Shown here: piece by piece, positions 54,799 to 62,473 of the stretch
How positions within the stretch are numbered: the first letter of the stretch is position 1
How the letters are laid out: every line of letters begins with the position of its first letter
NCBI RefSeq assembly: GCF_000455265.1
Contig: NZ_HG005139.1
Location: 530,910 to 594,909 of the forward strand
DNA from: Paenibacillus antibioticophila
GTDB lineage: Bacteria; Bacillota; Bacilli; Paenibacillales; Paenibacillaceae
Reading direction: 5' to 3'
DNA: 64,000 nt
Position numbers and translations under genes: made by a program
The notes under the pieces: model-generated
What the model saw: the letters and a program-made list of their open reading frames with translations, nothing else
Databases searched by the model: none
What the model was told of the DNA's origin: nothing

Positions 54799-55329
54799 TT
54801 AAGGCCATAATGCAACCGTGCTAAGCGCGACAGCAGAGCCGATAATGCCTCCTGCGAGCACGTCTGAAGGATAGTGCAGACCCAGATAAATCCGCGAAAT
54901 TCCAACGATCACAGCGATTGGTGCCAGAATGAGTGCAAGTAAAGGTTGGGTGGAAATAAAAGGAACAGTAATCGAGAAAATGGCTGTCGTATGTCCGGAC
55001 GGAAAAGAATGGTCCGTCAGCGGATTACGGAATGTATTTGTTCCCGGAAGCGTCAAATAAGGACGAACCCGGGGGTAGATTTTTTTCGCCAAAGCAACAG
55101 GAATATGGCTGGCTGCAAGGGCGGCAAAAGCCTGCAATCCCGTTCTGCTCCATACTGGCGAAGGAGCGAAATACCAAATGGCGAGAGTGGATAATATCGT
55201 GAACCAGGCTCCTCCCAGATGGGTCAGATGGTATAGCCAGAAATTAAGAAAGCTGCGATGCAGTCTGCCATTGATCCCGACGAATAACCGTTGATCAAGC
55301 TCTACAAGTTTTTGAAACAATCTAGTCAT
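54799..55329 (-). CDS. PAP2-family membrane phosphatase
   Basis: 176 residues, five to six membrane helices. The three phosphatase motifs are complete: KKIYPRVRP near 85, SFPSGHTTAIF near 108 and SRIYLGLHYPSDVLAG near 145. It dephosphorylates lipid phosphates such as undecaprenyl diphosphate or phosphatidylglycerol phosphate outside the membrane. Gap to the glycosyltransferase is 50 bases, same strand, so the two lipid genes are probably co-transcribed. Confidence 0.92.
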   Translation of the reverse strand: MTRLFQKLVELDQRLFVGINGRLHRSFLNFWLYHLTHLGGAWFTILSTLAIWYFAPSPVWSRTGLQAFAALAASHIPVALAKKIYPRVRPYLTLPGTNTFRNPLTDHSFPSGHTTAIFSITVPFISTQPLLALILAPIAVIVGISRIYLGLHYPSDVLAGGIIGSAVALSTVALWP

Positions 55330-56020
55330 GGGGGTATCCCTCCGCGTTTGGTGTGCCGCACGTACGGCCTTGACTGCCGCTGAAGCCGCATTTCAACGCA
55401 GCGATGGCAATATGGCTTGATTATAAAAGACATCTTTATCAAAAAGGTATCATAATTTTTAATTCTGCTTGAGTTAATATACCCTTTTTTTGATTTCTTG
55501 TGAATCAATCCTTTGAAGTTCTTGCTGCCCTGATTCAAATATTATCAAACAAGTTTAAAGGAAATTGATGTGTTGTGTAAACATTTTTACCCCAATCTTC
55601 GTTTGTATTAAATAGAGAGCGTAACAAACATTTACAAAACGCTGATTTTTTTCGAACGAAGGGGGGACTAAAGAAATAAAAAGAGCTAAAACTGACGAAA
55701 ATAGGAAAGAATCGCAGCGAAACATGATGGAAACCCTCACTTACCGATAAATGCGCTGACTTCTGCTTATTTTGAAGGCAAGCAAGCTTTTACACCGGTT
55801 TGACAAATGGTGAAAACTCATGGAAAATCGAAAAAGCATTGAAATAAGAGCATTAGCTATTCAATGCTGAATGCTGCTTTCCCAGGCCAGCTAGGCAGAC
55901 AAGGTTTAAGGTTAGGGTCATAAAAAAGATGTAAAGAAAAAAAGGGTCGACAGAAACTCCGCAAGGTAAAGAGAGACAAAACACAAGAATTCATAGGGGT
56001 TTAAAGGGGGTACTGAAAAC
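55330..56020. other. gene-free stretch, 691 bases
   Basis: No credible coding frame on either strand. A purine-rich leader (AAAGAAATAAAAAGAGC and AAAGAAAAAAAGGGTC) precedes the glycosyltransferase at 56021. It was searched for c-di-GMP and c-di-AMP riboswitch motifs without success. Confidence 0.5.
55800..55828 (+). promoter_or_regulatory. possible promoter of the family-2 glycosyltransferase
   Basis: A perfect TTGACA (55800-55805), a 17-base spacer and GAAAAT (55823-55828). It implies a leader of about 185 bases. Confidence 0.4.
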
Positions 56021-57253
56021 ATGTTTAACACGATCATTATTGTATTGCAGGTGCTGCTCGCTGTAATCGGAGTGTATCAGTTCGCTTTGTCGCTGTTCGG
56101 TATGTACAAAAAAAAGAAAAAAGAAGTCCACGCTCCGTCCAAATCCTTCGCTGTGCTCGTAGCGGCGCATAATGAGGAGCAGGTTGTCGGCGCTTTAATG
56201 GAAAACCTGAAAAATTTGAACTATCCGAAAGAACTGTACGATGTGTTTGTGATATGCGATAACTGTACGGATTCAACTGCTGAAATTGTTAGAAGCCACG
56301 GGATGAATGCCTGTGTACGCGTTAACCCGAACCTGCGGGGCAAGGGCTACGCGATTGAGTGGATGCTGAAAGAGCTCTGGAAGATGCCGCGCCAATATGA
56401 CGCCGTTGTTATGTTTGATGCTGACAATCTGGCACATCCGGACTTTCTGAGCGAAATGAACAATGATCTTTGTTCCGGCGCCCGGGTTATTCAAGGTTAT
56501 ATAGATACGAAAAATCCGGAGGATTCCTGGATCACTGCGTCGTACGGGATCTCTTACTGGTACTGTAATCGTCTCTGGCAGCTTTCCCGGCATAACCTGG
56601 GTATGGCCAATTTTCTGGGCGGTACGGGGATGTGCTTTGAGACCGATCTTCTTAAGGAAATTGGCTGGGGAGCCACCAGTCTTGTAGAGGACCTGGAGTT
56701 CACCATGCGTTGCGTGAAGCGGGGGATCTACCCGGTGTTTAACTATGATGCGAAGCTGTTTGACGAGAAGCCGCTTACCTTTAAAGCGTCTGCACGTCAA
56801 CGTCTGCGGTGGATGCAGGGGCATTTCACGGTAGCTCGAAGATATTTCTTCCCGCTGCTCTGGAGAAGCTTGAAGGAACGCAGCATGGTCAAGCTGGACA
56901 TGGCGCTGTATGGCGTTAACGTCTATATCGTCCTGCTGACATTTCTGTTGACCGCACTGATCTGGTCGGATCAAACGATCTTTGGCGGACCGCATTTTGA
57001 TACGCTGTACTCGCACTTCCCGTTATGGATTTCCTTTGTTGCGATTGCAGCGAATGTATTTACTTTCCTGGCGGCGATGGCATTGGAGAAGGTGACATAC
57101 AAGAAGGTATATGCTTATTTGGTGCTGTTTCCAATCTATCTGCTGTCTTGGTGGCCGATTACGTTCTATGCGTTCTTCACGCAGAACAACAAGCAGTGGA
57201 GTCATACGCAGCATACTCGCGTTGTCCGTCTAGAAGAAGTCCAAAAAGGGTAG
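56021..57253 (+). CDS. membrane family-2 glycosyltransferase
   Basis: 410 residues. One N-terminal helix, a GT-A catalytic domain, then three C-terminal helices. Active-site motifs are complete: AAHNEEQVVGAL near 49, VMFDADNLAHPDFL (D-A-D) near 132, VEDLEFTMR near 226 and QRLRWMQGH near 266. This set belongs to processive synthases of the cellulose/hyaluronan/N-acetylglucosaminyl type, but chain length and product are unknown. AAAGGGGGT precedes ATG. No cofactor or polymer-export gene adjacent. Confidence 0.9.
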   Translation: MFNTIIIVLQVLLAVIGVYQFALSLFGMYKKKKKEVHAPSKSFAVLVAAHNEEQVVGALMENLKNLNYPKELYDVFVICDNCTDSTAEIVRSHGMNACVRVNPNLRGKGYAIEWMLKELWKMPRQYDAVVMFDADNLAHPDFLSEMNNDLCSGARVIQGYIDTKNPEDSWITASYGISYWYCNRLWQLSRHNLGMANFLGGTGMCFETDLLKEIGWGATSLVEDLEFTMRCVKRGIYPVFNYDAKLFDEKPLTFKASARQRLRWMQGHFTVARRYFFPLLWRSLKERSMVKLDMALYGVNVYIVLLTFLLTALIWSDQTIFGGPHFDTLYSHFPLWISFVAIAANVFTFLAAMALEKVTYKKVYAYLVLFPIYLLSWWPITFYAFFTQNNKQWSHTQHTRVVRLEEVQKG

Positions 57254-57260
57254 AGGTAAC

Positions 57261-57424
57261 TTAATTATCGACTTTTGATCACGAAGTAAACTCAAGTAGA
57301 ATATTCGGCGTCGAATCTTGAACTCAGCCTGGGTCTTCCGTTGCTCACGTAGGTTTTGCCTACGCTCCGCTACTCAGACCCAGGCTTTATTCAACCTTCT
57401 CGGTGCTGAAAAGCCGATAATTAA
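57261..57424. repeat. 164-bp nested palindrome
   Basis: The outer arms TTAATTATCG (57261-57270) and CGATAATTAA (57415-57424) are exact and extend to 16 bases with one mismatch. The inner arms AGCCTGGGTCT (57326-57336) and AGACCCAGGCT (57376-57386) surround CGTAGG/CCTACG. The inner stem may end the glycosyltransferase transcript. Confidence 0.75.
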
Positions 57425-57527
57425 GTCTTTATTGAGAGGTACCTTAAACAAGGAACTTTGATCACGAAGTTATTCATCTCTTTCTTCGTTCTATGACAAT
57501 AGGCGTTAGAAACGGATTTGATGCTGA

Positions 57528-57659
57528 ACTTTTGTATGGAATATCGTACAAAAGTCATCGTTGTAATGTCCAAATAAGCAATTTTGTACGAAAATCCGCA
57601 CAAATGCTTTCAATTATGGGGTGGACAGCCTCATTTTGTACGATTATTCGTACAAAATG
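57528..57659. repeat. three GTAC palindromes at 52-bp spacing
   Basis: TTTTGTA left arms start at 57530, 57582 and 57634, exactly 52 bases apart. The right arms TACAAAA at 57547 and 57651 are 104 apart. The middle copy has one mismatch. No coding sequence is present. Confidence 0.75.
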
Positions 57660-57770
57660 ACCTCGTATAGTACTATAATGTACTTTTTTATAGGAAGAAT
57701 CGTATAAAACTTGCTTCAATGACGGTGATGATTCATACAGAAGATTACACTGAAAAGCTAATGGGGAGTA

Positions 57771-57825
57771 AGTGGGTACTCAGTGGGTACTCAGTGGGTA
57801 CTCAGTGGGTACTCAGTGGGTACTC
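57771..57825 (+). repeat. 11-bp tandem repeat, five copies
   Basis: AGTGGGTACTC occurs five times without interruption, then degenerates into AGGTGGGGC and GTGGTACTCAGG. Non-coding. Copy number is likely to vary between strains. Confidence 0.9.
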
Positions 57826-58040
57826 AGGTGGGGCATAGGGTGGTACTCAGGTGGAATTTAAGTTTGGATCAAATTTTGGATCAAGTAAGCGTCTTTAGGG
57901 CAGCTTTTGATCATCTCTATTATTTCGATATGTGGTGTTTGGTATTTCAACAGGCAACCTGACGCTAACAGCAGGTGGTCCCCGAATTTGTATCCTGCTC
58001 TTGTATCCTGATCGTGTTTCCTCGTTTTATTTTCTTTCCC

Positions 58041-58070
58041 TTGACAATGATCTGCGTGCTGTGTTAAAGT
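58041..58070 (+). promoter_or_regulatory. promoter of infC-rpmI-rplT
   Basis: A perfect TTGACA (58041-58046) and TAAAGT (58065-58070), spacer 18. It is about 200 bases ahead of infC, consistent with a long leader. Confidence 0.65.
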
Positions 58071-58071
58071 A

Positions 58072-58245
58072 TTTGAGTGTTGCAACAATAACAGTTTTGG
58101 ATTGCAAGCAGAGGCTCTAGCTTCTCACCTGACCGACGATGGCGTTGGCTGGTATTGATCCAATGATTTATGAATGCTTATGTTCATGATGAATTGACGA
58201 TCAAACGGGATGCGGGCGCCTAAACCTGCATCCCTTTTTTATTGA
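58072..58245 (+). promoter_or_regulatory. L20-type leader of the infC operon with terminator
   Basis: A structured leader ends in GGGATGCGGG...CCTGCATCCC followed by TTTTTT (58208-58240). In Bacillus, ribosomal protein L20 binds the infC leader and promotes termination at such a hairpin. The same three genes follow here. Fine structure of the L20 site was not verified. Confidence 0.75.
58208..58240 (+). terminator. leader terminator before infC
   Basis: GGGATGC pairs with GCATCCC, extended by GG/CC inside, and runs into TTTTTT just 28 bases before the infC start. Confidence 0.85.
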
Positions 58246-58267
58246 ACCTAATCAATGGAGGTGGAGA

Positions 58268-58780
58268 ATTATCAGTAAGGAACATATGATCAATGATGAG
58301 ATTCGGGTGAAGGAAGTTCGTCTGGTTGGACCTGAAGGTGAACAGATTGGAATTAAGCCTACCCGTGAAGCGCTGCAAATGGCAATCGATTTGAATCTGG
58401 ATCTCGTCAATGTAGCACCGACGGCCAAGCCGCCTGTCTGCCGCATCATGGATTACGGAAAATTCCGTTATGAGCAGCAGAAGAAAGAAAAGGAAGCCCG
58501 TAAGAACCAGAAGATCGTGGACATCAAGGAAGTTTGGTTCCGCGCCAATATTGAGGAACATGATTTTCAAACAAAGCTTCGCAATGTGGTTAAGTTCTTG
58601 AATGAAGGCGATAAGGTAAAATGCTCGGTTCGCTTCCGCGGCCGTGAAATTACCCATGCAGATATCGGTAAGAAAATTCTTGACCGCGTCAAGGAAGAGG
58701 TTGCCGAGATCTCTGCCGTAGAACGTCTTCCAAAATTGGAAGGCCGCAGCATGATTATGATTCTGGCGCCTAAAAGCTAA
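58268..58780 (+). CDS. infC: translation initiation factor IF-3
   Basis: 170 residues if started at the non-canonical ATT 58268, six codons before the first ATG (58286). GGAGGTGGAG lies at ideal distance from the ATT and none from the ATG. ISKEHMINDEIRVKEVRLVGPEGEQIG then matches the conserved N terminus, as in B. subtilis infC, which also starts with AUU. IF-3 checks start codons, so the unusual start gives autoregulation. N-terminal domain to about residue 75, lysine-rich linker, then the C-terminal domain (DIKEVWFRANIEEHDFQTKLRN). Confidence 0.95.
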   Translation: MISKEHMINDEIRVKEVRLVGPEGEQIGIKPTREALQMAIDLNLDLVNVAPTAKPPVCRIMDYGKFRYEQQKKEKEARKNQKIVDIKEVWFRANIEEHDFQTKLRNVVKFLNEGDKVKCSVRFRGREITHADIGKKILDRVKEEVAEISAVERLPKLEGRSMIMILAPKS

Positions 58781-58814
58781 GCGCATTGAACACAAACTAT
58801 GAGGGGGAAGTACC

Positions 58815-59015
58815 ATGCCTAAAATGAAAACTCACAGCAGTCTGAAAGACCGCTTCAAAATTACCGGTTCCGGTAAAGTAAGACGTTACAAAGCAAACCG
58901 CAATCACTTGCTGTCCCATAAGTCCAAACGCGCAAAACGTGTATTGGCAAACAGCCCTGTGGCTTATTCCGGTGACGTTAGCCGTTTGAAGCAACAACTT
59001 GCAAACTTGAAATAA
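58815..59015 (+). CDS. rpmI: 50S ribosomal protein L35
   Basis: 66 residues, normal length. PKMKTHSSLKDRFKITGSGKVRRYKANRNHLLSHKSKRAKR is the highly basic L35 consensus. GAGGGGGAAGT precedes ATG. Second gene of infC-rpmI-rplT, regulated with it. Confidence 0.98.
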   Translation: MPKMKTHSSLKDRFKITGSGKVRRYKANRNHLLSHKSKRAKRVLANSPVAYSGDVSRLKQQLANLK

Positions 59016-59048
59016 TCATTTACACAACTTATTGGGAGGTTTATTGAT

Positions 59049-59408
59049 ATGGCAAGAGTAAAAGGCGGATTTGTAGTTCGTCGTCGTCATAAAAAAGTAT
59101 TGAAGCTGGCAAAGGGTTACTTTGGTTCGAAACATCGCATTTTCAAAACTGCTAACGAGCAAGTTATGAAATCGATGCAATATGCTTACCGGGATCGTCG
59201 TACGAAGAAACGCGACTTCCGCAAGCTTTGGATCGTTCGTATTAATGCGGCTGCTCGCATGAACGGCTTGTCCTACAGCAAATTGATGCACGGCCTTAAA
59301 CTGGCTGAAGTCAACATCAACCGCAAAATGCTGGCTGACTTGGCTGTAAATGATATTAATGCGTTCAATTCCTTGGCGACTGTAGCTAAAGAAAAAATCA
59401 ACGCTTAA
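59049..59408 (+). CDS. rplT: 50S ribosomal protein L20
   Basis: 119 residues. [29 protein letters not shown] and the C-terminal [16 protein letters not shown] match L20. It binds 23S rRNA early in 50S assembly, and in Bacillus represses its own operon through the infC leader. TTGGGAGG precedes ATG. Followed by a strong terminator. Confidence 0.98.
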   Translation: MARVKGGFVVRRRHKKVLKLAKGYFGSKHRIFKTANEQVMKSMQYAYRDRRTKKRDFRKLWIVRINAAARMNGLSYSKLMHGLKLAEVNINRKMLADLAVNDINAFNSLATVAKEKINA

Positions 59409-59423
59409 TTTATGAAGTCTATA

Positions 59424-59472
59424 CCGCCGTCACAGAATGACTTGATTCATTCCGGTGACGGCGGTTTTATTA
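59424..59472 (+). terminator. terminator of the infC operon
   Basis: CCGCCGTCAC pairs with GTGACGGCGG across a 22-base AT-rich loop, followed by TTTTATTAT. Confidence 0.88.
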
Positions 59473-59587
59473 TGAGGTGTGAAAAGTATATAATTGGGCA
59501 CGATAAGAGAGGGATTTATAAGGAAGAAATGTGCTGCAGAAGGCAGAAGTTCACATCTATCAAACATAGGATGGGAACTATGTCGAA

Positions 59588-59601
59588 AGGAAGCGTTTGC
59601 T
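59588..59601 (+). promoter_or_regulatory. cre-like box upstream of the nucleoside transporter
   Basis: AGGAAGCGTTTGCT matches 12 of 14 positions of the CcpA consensus. It lies about 80 bases ahead of the TATAAT at 59670. The stretch 59473-59587 shows nothing else. Confidence 0.5.
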
Positions 59602-59646
59602 TTTACAAAAAGACGAAACTTATTTAACCATAGGTTATTAAAAGTA

Positions 59647-59675
59647 TGGATTTTAGGTGTTTTTAAAGGTATAAT
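59647..59675 (+). promoter_or_regulatory. promoter of the nucleoside transporter operon
   Basis: TGGATT (59647-59652), a 17-base spacer and a perfect TATAAT (59670-59675). Confidence 0.5.
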
Positions 59676-59722
59676 CGGTCTGTGCAGAAATGGACAAAAT
59701 TTTTAAGGGGGATTATACGTTA

Positions 59723-60805
59723 ATGAACAAGGTCTTCAAGTATTCTCTAGTCATGGTGCTCGCATTGACAATGGTTCTGACAGGATGCGGCAACAACAGC
59801 AAGAACAATGCAGCGAACAACACTTCTGATAATGGTGCTGCAACCAACAACTCCAGCGGCGCTGGTAACAGCGGTGACAGCAAGGGCTCCGATATCAAGA
59901 TCGGCCTTGTAACTGACGTAGGCGGCGTAAACGACAAATCCTTTAACGAATCGGCTTGGGAAGCTCTGGAAGCATTGAACGCTGAGCAAGGTATTCAGCA
60001 TCAATACCTTCAAAGTACAACAAGCGCGGATTATCTTCCTAACCTGAACGAATTCGTTCAAGGCGGATATGATCTGACTTGGGGAATTGGCTTTGACCTC
60101 GGCGATGCTGTTAAACAAGTGGCCGACGCTAATCCGGAAGCAAAGCTTGCCATTATCGACGCGGTAGTTGAAGCTGCCAACGTTGAATCGGTAACCTTTG
60201 CCGAGAACGAAGGATCCTTCCTCGTAGGTGTGGTTGCTGGTCTGACTACAAAGACAAATAAGATCGGCTTCATCGGCGGCATGGAAAGTCCGGTTATCAA
60301 GCGCTTTGAAGTAGGCTTCAAGGCAGGGATTGAAGCGGTTAATCCTGATGCGAAGCTGACGATTACTTATGCAGGTGCCTATGACAAGCCTGACGTTGGT
60401 AAATCTTTGGCGAGCCAATTGTTCGATGACGGCGCGGACATTATTTTCCCAGCTGCCGGACAAACAGGCAACGGCGTATTTAACGAAGCAACTGCACGCA
60501 ACGCTGCCGGTGGTGCCAACAAATTGTGGGTTATCGGCGTAGATAAGGACCAATCGATTGAATTCGGCGACGAAGTAACGCTGACTTCGATGGTGAAACG
60601 CGTTGACGTAGCGGTTAAGAACGTATCCCAGCAAGTTATTGACGGTACGTTCAAGGGCGGACAAGTTACCAACCTGACTTTGAAGGATGACGGCGTAGGC
60701 TTGCCGGAAACTTCGAAGGCAAACGTAAGCCAAGAAATCCTGGACAAGGTCGAAGAGTTCAAACAGAAAATTATCAACGGTGAAATTACAGTTCCTGCTG
60801 AATAA
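59723..60805 (+). CDS. nupN: BMP-family nucleoside ABC transporter substrate-binding lipoprotein
   Basis: 360 residues from ATG at 59723 with AAGGGGG upstream; an in-frame ATG at 59690 precedes that site. Lipobox LTGC (Cys22), Asn/Ser-rich linker (23-60), then a BMP/PnrA-type fold: IGLVTDVGGVNDKSFNESAWEALE near 65, IGFIGGMESPVIKRFEVGF and IFPAAGQTGNGVF. It binds purine nucleosides in characterised relatives (TmpC/PnrA; B. subtilis NupN for guanosine). First gene of a four-gene importer. A hairpin separates it from the ATPase gene. Confidence 0.92.
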   Translation: MNKVFKYSLVMVLALTMVLTGCGNNSKNNAANNTSDNGAATNNSSGAGNSGDSKGSDIKIGLVTDVGGVNDKSFNESAWEALEALNAEQGIQHQYLQSTTSADYLPNLNEFVQGGYDLTWGIGFDLGDAVKQVADANPEAKLAIIDAVVEAANVESVTFAENEGSFLVGVVAGLTTKTNKIGFIGGMESPVIKRFEVGFKAGIEAVNPDAKLTITYAGAYDKPDVGKSLASQLFDDGADIIFPAAGQTGNGVFNEATARNAAGGANKLWVIGVDKDQSIEFGDEVTLTSMVKRVDVAVKNVSQQVIDGTFKGGQVTNLTLKDDGVGLPETSKANVSQEILDKVEEFKQKIINGEITVPAE

Positions 60806-60864
60806 TCCCGTATAGATAAATCTCAAGACCCATTCCGATATAAAAAATGTAAAGCACAAACAAG

Positions 60865-60895
60865 CAAGGCCAGTGATGTATAACTGGCCTTGTTG
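60865..60895 (+). terminator. intra-operon hairpin between the binding-protein and ATPase genes
   Basis: CAAGGCCAG is an exact inverse of CTGGCCTTG, followed by TTGTTTGCTT. It probably attenuates transcription so that the binding protein is made in excess. Confidence 0.7.
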
Positions 60896-60928
60896 TTTGC
60901 TTAAATCCCAAATGATGAGGGTGATTTC

Positions 60929-62473
60929 ATGAGCACTGCGGCTGCGGCTCCTGTGGTCGAGTTGAAGCAAATCACAAAGCGTTTCCCTGGCATTATTGCC
61001 AATGACTCCATCAGTTTGACCCTCCGCAAAGGGGAAATTCATGCGCTGCTCGGAGAGAACGGCGCTGGCAAATCGACTTTGATGAATATTCTATTTGGCC
61101 TTTATCAGCCAGATGAAGGCACGATTGAAATGAACGGCACACCGGTTACGATTGACAATCCGAATAAGGCGATTAAATACGGAATCGGCATGGTTCACCA
61201 GCACTTTAAGCTTGTCCAGCCTTTCACGGTGACAGAGAATATCATTCTGGGTATGGAGCCTAAAAAAGGACTAAATATCGACTATAAATCAGCATCCGCG
61301 CAGGTGGCCAAGCTGTCGGAACAATATGGACTTCAGGTCAACCCTAACTCGAAGATTCAAGACATTTCGGTAGGAATGCAGCAACGCGTCGAAATTATGA
61401 AGACGTTGTACCGGGGCGCTGATATTTTAATATTTGATGAACCTACTGCGGTATTGACACCACAGGAAATCGAAGAGTTAATGGCCATTATGCGCCGCTT
61501 GGTGGCGGAAGGAAAGTCCATTATTCTAATTACGCATAAGTTAAAAGAAATCATGGAAATTTCGGATCGGGTGACGATCATCCGCAGGGGGAAGGTCATT
61601 GATACCGTAGATACGGACAAGACCAATCCGAGCGATCTCGCCGAAAAAATGGTCGGACGCAGTGTTTCGTTCAAGATTGACAAGGACGAGCCGAACATTG
61701 GCCAGCCTGTACTGGAAATGAATCAGGTAAGAGTGGAAAGCAAAGAAGGCGTTTCTCTTCTTAACGGGCTTGACCTGGTAGTCAGAGCCGGAGAGGTCGT
61801 CGGAATTGCCGGTGTGGACGGGAACGGCCAGACCGAGTTAATCGAGGCCATTACCGGACTGCGTAAAATCAATTCGGGAACGATTACCCTGTCAGGCAGA
61901 AGTATTACCAATCTGCCAACAAGGAAAATTATTGAAAGCGGTGTGTCGCATATTCCCGAAGACCGTCACAAGCACGGTCTGGTTTTGGATTTCTCCGTCA
62001 AGGAGAATATGATTTTGGAAACCTATTACAAGACTCCCTACAGTAAGGGCGCTTTCCTGGATCAGCGCACGATTGGCGAATATGCAGGAAAGCTAGTCAA
62101 AGACTTCGATGTTCGTACACCGGATATTGAGACCAAGGCTCGTTCGTTGTCCGGAGGAAATCAGCAGAAGGCGATTATTGCGCGGGAAATAGACAAGAAT
62201 CCCGATTTTCTTATTGCAGCTCAACCTACACGGGGCTTGGACGTAGGCGCCATTGAATTTGTACACAAGCAATTAATCGCGCAACGCGATCAGGGCAAAG
62301 CCGTTCTTCTTGTCTCGTTCGAGCTGGATGAAATCATGAATGTTGCCGATCGGATCGCGGTTATTTATGGCGGAAAAATCGTCGGAGAAGTGTATCCGAA
62401 AGACACCAATGACCAGGAGCTCGGACTAATGATGGCAGGCTTTATTGATAAAGGGGGACAAAAGGGTGAATAA
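60929..62473 (+). CDS. nupO: nucleoside ABC transporter ATPase with two nucleotide-binding domains
   Basis: 514 residues, RbsA/MglA-like tandem ATPase. N half: Walker A GENGAGKST near 45, Walker B ILIFDEPTAVL near 167, signature VGMQQRVEI. C half: degenerate Walker A GVDGNGQTE near 291, signature LSGGNQQKA near 408 and DFLIAAQPTRGLD, where Gln replaces the usual catalytic Glu. So the second site probably binds but hydrolyses weakly, as in this family. Start ATG follows GAGGGTG. Overlaps the permease gene by eight bases. Confidence 0.93.
   Translation: MSTAAAAPVVELKQITKRFPGIIANDSISLTLRKGEIHALLGENGAGKSTLMNILFGLYQPDEGTIEMNGTPVTIDNPNKAIKYGIGMVHQHFKLVQPFTVTENIILGMEPKKGLNIDYKSASAQVAKLSEQYGLQVNPNSKIQDISVGMQQRVEIMKTLYRGADILIFDEPTAVLTPQEIEELMAIMRRLVAEGKSIILITHKLKEIMEISDRVTIIRRGKVIDTVDTDKTNPSDLAEKMVGRSVSFKIDKDEPNIGQPVLEMNQVRVESKEGVSLLNGLDLVVRAGEVVGIAGVDGNGQTELIEAITGLRKINSGTITLSGRSITNLPTRKIIESGVSHIPEDRHKHGLVLDFSVKENMILETYYKTPYSKGAFLDQRTIGEYAGKLVKDFDVRTPDIETKARSLSGGNQQKAIIAREIDKNPDFLIAAQPTRGLDVGAIEFVHKQLIAQRDQGKAVLLVSFELDEIMNVADRIAVIYGGKIVGEVYPKDTNDQELGLMMAGFIDKGGQKGE

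Noticed and set aside
55330..56020. c-di-GMP or c-di-AMP riboswitch before the family-2 glycosyltransferase
   Set aside because: None of the conserved core strings were found.
57530..57659. CRISPR array
   Set aside because: Repeat is a short palindrome with three copies and spacers that are not uniform in content; no leader or cas genes.
59473..59722. Purine riboswitch before the nucleoside transporter
   Set aside because: The conserved TATAATC...GTTTC and CTTGATTATG elements of the purine aptamer are absent.
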